From Syntrophomonadaceae bacterium (GTDB lineage Bacteria; Bacillota; Dethiobacteria; DTU022): a DNA stretch of 9,907 nt. Each line of letters opens with the position of its first letter. The stretch's first letter is position 1. The notes under the pieces are model-generated. The model did not search any database. It saw nothing but the letters and a program-made list of their open reading frames with translations, and had not been told where the DNA came from. The DNA lies in the NCBI GenBank assembly GCA_007130585.1, contig SLSE01000024.1:1-9907 (forward strand), written 5' to 3'. Shown here piece by piece: positions 5,302 to 9,907 of the stretch. The translations under genes and the position numbers were made by a program.

Positions 5302-8300
5302 TTGCTATCCCCGGGCACTAAATGCACCCGCCTGTCGGTCAGTTCCCTGTACTTGGCTTCATTAAAGCGTTCATCGGTGGAAAGGTAACCTGTGATCCGG
5401 CGGATCCTCCTGATGTCCGGACTTTCGCACTCGGGGCAGTTCCGGCTGAAAACACCGCTGTAAGAGCAGCTGCGGCATTCGTCAAGGGGATAGTTGATTC
5501 CCCCGTAGCCCACATCTGCAGCTGCCATACTGCGGACAATCCGCTCCACCGCTTCAGTGTTGTGCACCGGAGGAGCTTCCAGCTCGGTATAGCTGATATG
5601 CCCGGCGTTGCAAAGCCTGTGGAAACGGCCTTCAGCGGCTATTTTGTCAAAAATTGACATGGTGTAATAAACAGGAACATGGAAAGAGTTGCTGTAATAA
5701 TCCTTTTCGGTCACACCCGGTATGGTCCCGTAGCGCTTACGGTCCATGGCAACGAAGCGCCCGGCCAGGCCTTCGGCGGGAGTAGCAACAAGAGCAAAAT
5801 TAAGGTCGTACTCTTCCGCATAGCTGTCGGTCCTCCGCCTCATGTGTTCAACTATTTTAACACCCAGCTCCAGGGCTTCGGCATCCTCGCCATGATGCTT
5901 GCCGATCAGGGCGTACAGTGTTTCGGCCAGGCCGATAAAACCGATGGCCAGGGTCCCGTGTTTAATAACCTCCCCGATAGAATCATCAGGTCCCAGTTTA
6001 TCAGCGCCCATGTAAAGTTTCTGGCCCATCAGGAAAGGCAGGTCCCTGACCCGCAGCCTGGATAACACTTCAAAGCGGTGCAGCAGCTGGTGGGCAGCGC
6101 TACGCATCAGGCGGTCCAGCTGGATAAAAAACAGGTCCTGCTGGCCGCGGTTTTCAAGGGCTAACCGGGGCAGGTTTAAAGTAACCGGGGCGACATTGCC
6201 CCGCCCGGCAGATATTTCTGCGCCGTGACGGTTGGCAATTACCCGGGTTCGACAGCCCATGTACGATACTTCATCCCCGTACTCGCGGTTATATGTGCTG
6301 TCCATAAAGCTGAAGGTGGGGTTCATCCTGCGCGATGCCACCTCAACAGCCAGACTGAATAGGTCGTAGTTGGGATCTCCTTCATTAAAGTTAATGCCTT
6401 CCTTGACCCGGAAAACCAGGTTGGGAAAGATCGGGCTTTCTCCCCGGCCCAGGCCGCGTTTAAAAGCCTCCAGGACGGCCTGCGTAACCATTTTGCCTTC
6501 AGCAGTGGTATCGGTGCCGAAGTTAAGCGAGCTGAAAGGCACCTGGGCTCCCGCGCGGGAGTTATGAACAAAAATTCCTGCCGCGGTCAGGAAATTTTCA
6601 TTGTCGGCTACCGCAATATCATAAACTTCAGGTTGATGAGGTTCTTCCACCAAATCCCGCACCCGGATCGGCCAGAGGCGTGATGAACGGCGCAGAATTT
6701 CGAGCAGGGCAACCATTTTTCTGTTTTGCTCCAGGACATTTTGCGCCCAGGCCATAACCAGCGCCGGGCTTTTACACTGATTCCTGATCCGGCTTCCGCT
6801 TTGCCTGGAAACTGTATCGGAAAGGTAAAACCGCCTCAGCATATTTCTGTACGGGTAAAATGCGGGCAGATACCTGCTGAAGCGGGGCAGTTTTTTTGCC
6901 TGCACCATTCTGTTCAGATGGAATCTTTCTGTAGATTGAATACCCGGCAGGGCATCTTGAAGGCATTTTAACCAGAAGTCTCTCGAGGTCAGTCTTTCAA
7001 TTTTTGTGGTTTCCGCTTCGGTAAGCACCCTTTGGCCGAGGTCCAGGATCAGTTTTTCTATGTAGCGGGGTTTAATGCGATAATTATCAAAATTACTGCA
7101 GTGTAAGCCGTAGACATCCTTGATCAGGGGCCGCAGGTATTCATAATCATAACCGGTCTGCTCCTTCCTCATACCCGATAAACCGGTCAGTTTTTCACCT
7201 TTATATGAACTGAGGGCAAGATTATCACCATAATAAGCCCCCGCTGATATCAAGCAGCGCTCATTCGCAGTGGCATACTGTGTTTGCGGTACCTCATCGC
7301 GTATTGAAACCGGTATGCCCAGTTTATAGAAAAGCAGCTGCAGTCCTTCCCGCAGCCTTGGCGACACGGTCCCGGCAACAATACGATTGGAACCGACCGT
7401 GGCATCTCCCGACAGGTAACCATCCAGGAAGGCCTGCACTACTTCCCGGGATGCGAAGAACAACTCCGCGGGGACCCGTTTATTTATGGCCCGCCGGCCG
7501 CATTTATCTGCCAGGAAAGCGGCAAACTGCCTTCCCACATTACAGGCCAGATCCCTGCTTTTGCCTCCCGCCGTTCGCAGTCTTACGGAAAAACCGGGGT
7601 GAACCTGCTTTAGCATATCTTCCGCCTCTGTTTCCAGTTTCCGGTCAAAAAGGGCCAGTCGCAGGGATGAACCATCCACAGAGCCTTCGGCTGCGTAAAA
7701 GCCCATCAGCTTGGCCAGGGCAGGAGTTAATTCCAGCTGCCCAAACGAATATTTGCGGGATTGGGGATAATTGCCCAGATCGAAACTAATGTTTTCTTTT
7801 TCCAAAACCATTTCTCGCGGAACCAGGGCCCGCTTAAGCCAGGCCGGTGGGGCTGTAGTAATACCTCCCCGCTCGCTGATGGTGATCATGGAGTGATTGT
7901 CGGTAACCGTAACTTTCTGTCCGGTTTTTAGCTTCACCGTAACAATTTTATGCACATTTTTATGTTTAAAAGAAGCGGTGATATTTTTCAATTCTGTTTT
8001 ACCGCTCTCATTATTTACGCTTAAAGCCTTGTAGCGGCCGGGTTCGTAAATATTATGGAATTCAGCCATGGCGATAGTGGTAAAATCCCCGGTAACCTTG
8101 TCGTAAATCCAGATCCGTTCGGAACCGCTTAGCGAGTGCATAGTGTTAAGGTTATATATAAGCCCTTCCATGGCCTGGTAAATCTCTTCGTAATCCGGTT
8201 TCACTTTCAGGCTGCGGATCACCTCTCCCATGCTGCGATCGAAGTGAGGGAAGCTCTGCCCGCCGAACATGTCGTTCTGGTTGCTCTGCAGGATTATCGC

Positions 8301-8969
8301 CGCCTGGGCAACCGCCGAAGCTATCCTTTTCGGAGGGCGGATATAACCGTAACCGGTATTAAAACCCTCTTTCAGCATCCTGGACAGGTCAATCTGCAGG
8401 CAGTTTAAGGTTTTGCTGTAGTAATCAAGGTCATGGATATGCATGCTGCCTTCATCATGGGCGCGGGCATACTCTTCGGGAAGCAGGTTGCTCAGGTAAT
8501 ATTGCTTGCTGGCAGCAGTGGCAATTTGCAGCATTTTTGCAGAGGGGGAATTGCTGACATTGGCATTTTCCCGGCTGGTTTCAATTAATATGTCCTTAAC
8601 CACATCCATCAGTTCGGATTTACCGTCGCGGATCCGGGTGCGGCGGTCGCGGTAGAGAATATACGCCTTGGCGGTCCTGGCATGGCCGTTTTCAATCAGG
8701 GCCACTTCAACCGCATCCTGAACTTCTTCCACCGAGGGGATTACCCCGTTGTAGGCGGACTCTTCAAGGCTTTTTATTACCTCTCCGGTCAGACTTTCGG
8801 CAATGCCGCGGTCGCTGCCGCCGACCGCTTTGGCCGCTTTAAAGATCGCATCTGTAATCTTTTCAGGATCAAATGAAACCACGCGGCCGTCACGTTTACG
8901 AATTTCCGGAAATTTGCTGGTTACCGACGGTCTGTTCACGGATTTAGCCGCTGCTCCAGTTTCGCTCAA
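5298..8969 (-). CDS. nrdD: Anaerobic (class III) ribonucleoside-triphosphate reductase NrdD, interrupted by an intein
   Basis: NrdD reduces ribonucleotides to deoxyribonucleotides in the cytoplasm under anoxia, using a glycyl radical. The frame encodes 1223 residues: 698 of NrdD plus a 525-residue intein at 279-803. An ATP-cone (about 22-114, IRKRDGRVVSFDPEKI... ARTAKAYILYRD) gives allosteric control by ATP/dATP. Active-site cysteines are C190 (TLNCLQIDL) and C906 (YMGCRTR). A zinc site uses C1165, C1168, C1178 and C1181 (CRSC...CPEC). The glycyl radical residue is G1194 in RRITGYLST, 29 residues from the end. I place the start at TTG 8967-8969, 8 bases after GGGGAGG (8978-8984), rather than the upstream TTG at 9044, which has no binding site and would add 25 residues encoded by an intergenic repeat. 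Splicing is required for activity because the intein splits the motif NTMH-SRAGAQVPFSS. Its stop overlaps the nrdG start. Confidence 0.96.
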   Translation of the reverse strand: MSETGAAAKSVNRPSVTSKFPEIRKRDGRVVSFDPEKITDAIFKAAKAVGGSDRGIAESLTGEVIKSLEESAYNGVIPSVEEVQDAVEVALIENGHARTAKAYILYRDRRTRIRDGKSELMDVVKDILIETSRENANVSNSPSAKMLQIATAASKQYYLSNLLPEEYARAHDEGSMHIHDLDYYSKTLNCLQIDLSRMLKEGFNTGYGYIRPPKRIASAVAQAAIILQSNQNDMFGGQSFPHFDRSMGEVIRSLKVKPDYEEIYQAMEGLIYNLNTMHSLSGSERIWIYDKVTGDFTTIAMAEFHNIYEPGRYKALSVNNESGKTELKNITASFKHKNVHKIVTVKLKTGQKVTVTDNHSMITISERGGITTAPPAWLKRALVPREMVLEKENISFDLGNYPQSRKYSFGQLELTPALAKLMGFYAAEGSVDGSSLRLALFDRKLETEAEDMLKQVHPGFSVRLRTAGGKSRDLACNVGRQFAAFLADKCGRRAINKRVPAELFFASREVVQAFLDGYLSGDATVGSNRIVAGTVSPRLREGLQLLFYKLGIPVSIRDEVPQTQYATANERCLISAGAYYGDNLALSSYKGEKLTGLSGMRKEQTGYDYEYLRPLIKDVYGLHCSNFDNYRIKPRYIEKLILDLGQRVLTEAETTKIERLTSRDFWLKCLQDALPGIQSTERFHLNRMVQAKKLPRFSRYLPAFYPYRNMLRRFYLSDTVSRQSGSRIRNQCKSPALVMAWAQNVLEQNRKMVALLEILRRSSRLWPIRVRDLVEEPHQPEVYDIAVADNENFLTAAGIFVHNSRAGAQVPFSSLNFGTDTTAEGKMVTQAVLEAFKRGLGRGESPIFPNLVFRVKEGINFNEGDPNYDLFSLAVEVASRRMNPTFSFMDSTYNREYGDEVSYMGCRTRVIANRHGAEISAGRGNVAPVTLNLPRLALENRGQQDLFFIQLDRLMRSAAHQLLHRFEVLSRLRVRDLPFLMGQKLYMGADKLGPDDSIGEVIKHGTLAIGFIGLAETLYALIGKHHGEDAEALELGVKIVEHMRRRTDSYAEEYDLNFALVATPAEGLAGRFVAMDRKRYGTIPGVTEKDYYSNSFHVPVYYTMSIFDKIAAEGRFHRLCNAGHISYTELEAPPVHNTEAVERIVRSMAAADVGYGGINYPLDECRSCSYSGVFSRNCPECESPDIRRIRRITGYLSTDERFNEAKYRELTDRRVHLVPGDSN
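6561..8135 (-). mobile_element. In-frame intein with LAGLIDADG homing endonuclease, inserted in nrdD
   Basis: The NrdD motif NTMHSRAGAQVPF is split after NTMH by 525 residues that have every expected intein block. Block A is SLSGS at residue 1 (Ser instead of the usual Cys). Block B is KVTVTDNH, with Thr78 and His81. The two dodecapeptide motifs are LAKLMGFYAAEG (about 140-151) and AFLDGYLSGDA (about 235-245), 93 residues apart, each ending with its acidic catalytic residue (Glu, Asp). Blocks F/G are VYDIAVADNENFLTAAGIFVHN, ending in the His-Asn pair and followed by the +1 Ser of the host protein. No stop or frameshift is visible, so both splicing and DNA cleavage look intact. Residues of about 330-500 form a basic, aromatic-rich stretch that I cannot assign. 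The element probably moved by homing into uninterrupted nrdD alleles. Confidence 0.95.
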
Positions 8970-8984
8970 CTGTAAAACCTCCCC
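8967..8984 (-). promoter_or_regulatory. Ribosome binding site deciding the nrdD start
   Basis: GGGGAGG (8978-8984) lies 8 bases before TTG (8967-8969). It supports this TTG over the longer frame starting at 9044, whose extra 25 codons run through the intergenic repeat. Confidence 0.8.
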
Positions 8985-8995
8985 GATATAAATTT

Positions 8996-9186
8996 TCAGG
9001 ATTCGGAATTCAGGATTCAGAAGTGATAGGCATGGTGTTTTCAATAAATAATAGCCTGTTTAAAAAATATACACTGGTCTGCAGTTATCTGTTTGGATTA
9101 TAGACTGTTTTTCACGCTGTTGTAATTCAATTTTTTGCGGTTGTTTGATCCCTGGCTTATCCTGAACCCTGAATCCCAAATCCTGA
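8996..9186. repeat. Imperfect inverted repeat in the nrdR-nrdD gap
   Basis: The arms are 8996-9023 and 9159-9186; the reverse complement of one matches the other at 23 of 28 positions, with 135 bases between. Each arm is itself made of TCAGGATT-type units. In the first arm TTCAGGATTC occurs twice, 14 bases apart (8995-9004 and 9009-9018). One arm ends 3 bases from the nrdR stop and the other 26 bases before the nrdD start codon, so the element fills the gap. It encodes no protein I can support. It could be a small non-autonomous repeat or an RNA structure between the two genes. Confidence 0.55.
9097..9126 (-). promoter_or_regulatory. Candidate sigma-A promoter for nrdD
   Basis: There is a perfect -10 TATAAT at 9097-9102. 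The best -35 is ATTACA at 9121-9126 with an 18-base spacer; it matches TTGACA at four of six positions. It would start RNA about 120 bases before the nrdD start. No NrdR box is visible around it. Without a clear terminator after nrdR, readthrough from the nrdR promoter is equally possible. Confidence 0.35.
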
Positions 9187-9189
9187 TTT

Positions 9190-9660
9190 CTATTGCACTG
9201 TTTTTTTCTTTTCAGCCAGCATCTCTTCAAGTTCGGCTTTGAATGTTTCCACGTCCGGGAATTTACGGAAAACGGAAGCAAACCGGACGTATGCCACCTC
9301 ATCTATGGTGCGCAATCTCTTGAGGACGATATCGCCGATCCTGTCAGCCGGCACTTCCCTGGGATAATTGTTGCGCAGTTCCTGTTCCAGGTTTTCAACA
9401 ACTTCTTCCCAGCGGGAGAGCGGGATATTTCTTTTGCGGCCGGCCAGGATTAGCCCTTTTAAGATTTTGCCCGGGTCGAACATTTCCCTGCGTCCGTCTC
9501 GCTTGACAACAACAATTGGTTCCTCTTCCAGCTTTTCCATGGTTGTAAAGCGGCTGGTGCAGATGGAGCACTGACGCCGGCGCCTGATTGCGGAGGAGTC
9601 CTGGGTCGAGCGGGAATCAAGAACCCGGGTGTCTATTTCCCCGCAGTAAGGGCATTTCAT
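9190..9660 (-). CDS. nrdR: Transcriptional repressor NrdR
   Basis: NrdR is a zinc-ribbon plus ATP-cone repressor that senses ATP/dATP and shuts off ribonucleotide reductase genes by binding pairs of NrdR boxes. The protein has 156 residues, the normal length. The zinc ribbon uses C3, C6, C31 and C34 (MKCPYCG... RRRRQCSIC), followed by TSRFTTMEK and the ATP-cone at about 49-139 (VVKRDGRREMFDPGKI... IDEVAYVRFASVFRKF). The start is ATG at 9658-9660, which gives the canonical MKCPYCG. A GGGAG site lies a few bases upstream. A longer frame to 9708 would run through the promoter and operators and is not credible. It is the first gene of the unit and lies just upstream of its likely target nrdD. Two NrdR boxes in its own promoter indicate autoregulation. 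Confidence 0.96.
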   Translation of the reverse strand: MKCPYCGEIDTRVLDSRSTQDSSAIRRRRQCSICTSRFTTMEKLEEEPIVVVKRDGRREMFDPGKILKGLILAGRKRNIPLSRWEEVVENLEQELRNNYPREVPADRIGDIVLKRLRTIDEVAYVRFASVFRKFPDVETFKAELEEMLAEKKKTVQ

Positions 9661-9673
9661 AGGCTTGCTCTCC

Positions 9674-9689
9674 CAACTATATATTGCAT
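9674..9689. promoter_or_regulatory. NrdR box 1 (downstream)
   Basis: CAACTATATATTGCAT contains CTATATATTG, a perfect match to the core CwATATaTwG of the NrdR box consensus. It lies just after the predicted transcription start and 14 bases before the nrdR ATG. Its spacing from box 2 is 31 bases start to start (15 bases between 16-base boxes), the three-helical-turn arrangement known for NrdR operators. Confidence 0.82.
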
Positions 9690-9696
9690 TTCTAAC

Positions 9697-9725
9697 ATTA
9701 TAGAACACAATATATAGTATGTAAA
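9697..9725 (-). promoter_or_regulatory. Sigma-A promoter of nrdR (probably of the whole cluster)
   Basis: TTTACA (9720-9725), a 17-base spacer and a perfect TATAAT (9697-9702) form a strong housekeeping promoter. Transcription should start near 9690, about 30 bases before the nrdR ATG. One NrdR box fills the spacer and the other begins at the predicted start of transcription, so repressor binding would block RNA polymerase directly. Confidence 0.85.
9705..9720. promoter_or_regulatory. NrdR box 2 (upstream)
   Basis: ACACAATATATAGTAT matches the NrdR consensus acaCwAtATaTwGtgt, with a perfect core and one base off in the right flank. It occupies the spacer between the -35 and -10 elements of the nrdR promoter. 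Confidence 0.85.
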
Positions 9726-9907
9726 CCCTTTTTTACCGTTTCCTTAAATATTTTTTTGGCCGGTGATACTGCTCCTGCGGAACGTATTTGATTTGCAGTA
9801 CTGCGAGCCCTCTTACCCCGAAATTTAAGCAGTCCTGCCGCTACACGGGTTCTTTCCCCGTTTTGTTAAGACTTGCAGGACATTTTCGTTCACCCAGCCC
9901 CGGTTAC
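9726..9907. other. Non-coding right end with palindromes; no gene recognised
   Basis: About 180 bases upstream of the nrdR promoter hold no gene I can support. They contain a perfect palindrome GCAGTACTGC (9795-9804), a near copy GCAGTCCTGC 34 bases on (9829-9838), and a TACTGC/GCAGTA pair (9767-9772 and 9795-9800). A 7-base stem GTCCTGC/GCAGGAC (9832-9838 and 9875-9881) encloses a second hairpin ACGGG/CCCGT (9845-9849 and 9857-9861). On the minus strand one frame is open from the edge down to a TAA near 9828 (about 25 codons). It could be the tail of an upstream gene, but its translation resembles nothing I know. Confidence 0.45.
9832..9881. other. Nested hairpin element upstream of nrdR
   Basis: The outer stem is GTCCTGC (9832-9838) with GCAGGAC (9875-9881); the inner stem is ACGGG (9845-9849) with CCCGT (9857-9861) and a 7-base loop. 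On the plus strand TTTTGTT follows the inner stem, so a weak plus-strand terminator is possible, although no plus-strand gene reads into it. On the minus strand no T-run follows. Confidence 0.35.

Noticed and set aside
7280..7789. Plus-strand open frame of 169 codons inside nrdD
   Set aside because: It is antisense to the intein, whose frame is supported by conserved blocks; the translation is Pro/Arg-rich and resembles no family.
8970..9044. N-terminal extension of NrdD from an upstream TTG
   Set aside because: There is no ribosome binding site; the 25 added residues are encoded by the intergenic repeat, while the TTG at 8969 has GGGGAGG in front.
9661..9708. Longer nrdR start adding 16 residues
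   Set aside because: It would translate through the NrdR boxes and the -10 element, and the family begins at MKCPYCG.
9828..9907. Open minus-strand frame at the right edge as the end of an upstream gene, or a cobalamin-type riboswitch
   Set aside because: About 25 codons with no recognisable sequence, and the conserved cobalamin-box pattern is not present.

Overview
The window is a compact minus-strand gene cluster that looks like an anaerobic, endospore-lineage Firmicute, probably class Clostridia and close to the Peptococcaceae or Syntrophomonadaceae. This rests on three things: the ylm-divIVA cell-division neighbourhood, an oxygen-sensitive class III ribonucleotide reductase, and strong purine-rich Shine-Dalgarno sites combined with many TTG and GTG starts. 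The exact genus cannot be read from the sequence.

In transcription order (right to left) the layout is: an untranslated right end with small palindromes (9726-9907); a sigma-A type promoter carrying two NrdR boxes (9674-9725); nrdR (9190-9660); a 220-base gap with an imperfect inverted repeat and a candidate promoter; nrdD (5298-8969), interrupted by a 525-residue in-frame intein (6561-8135) with a LAGLIDADG homing endonuclease; nrdG (4777-5301); pgeF/ylmD (ending at 3873, start problematic); a HlyD-like membrane-anchored adaptor (2656-3876); ylmE/yggS (1929-2600); ylmG/yggT (1621-1914); ylmH (839-1606); a 158-base gap with a long-stem inverted repeat; and the 5' part of divIVA (1-680), which runs off the left edge.

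The right half makes deoxyribonucleotides without oxygen: NrdD reduces ribonucleotides with a glycyl radical, NrdG installs that radical, and NrdR represses transcription when (d)ATP is high. The left half is the conserved ylm set: a peptidoglycan-editing or purine-nucleoside enzyme (PgeF), a PLP homeostasis protein (YlmE), a small membrane protein (YlmG), an S4-domain ribosome-associated protein (YlmH) and the polar/septal scaffold DivIVA. Short gaps and stop/start overlaps from nrdD through ylmH suggest one transcription unit. sepF, which usually lies between ylmE and ylmG, is absent here.

The most notable items are the NrdD intein, the textbook NrdR-box promoter, the structured region ahead of divIVA, and pgeF, which has a good ribosome binding site but AAG where a start codon is expected. 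I see no tRNA, rRNA, CRISPR array or insertion sequence.
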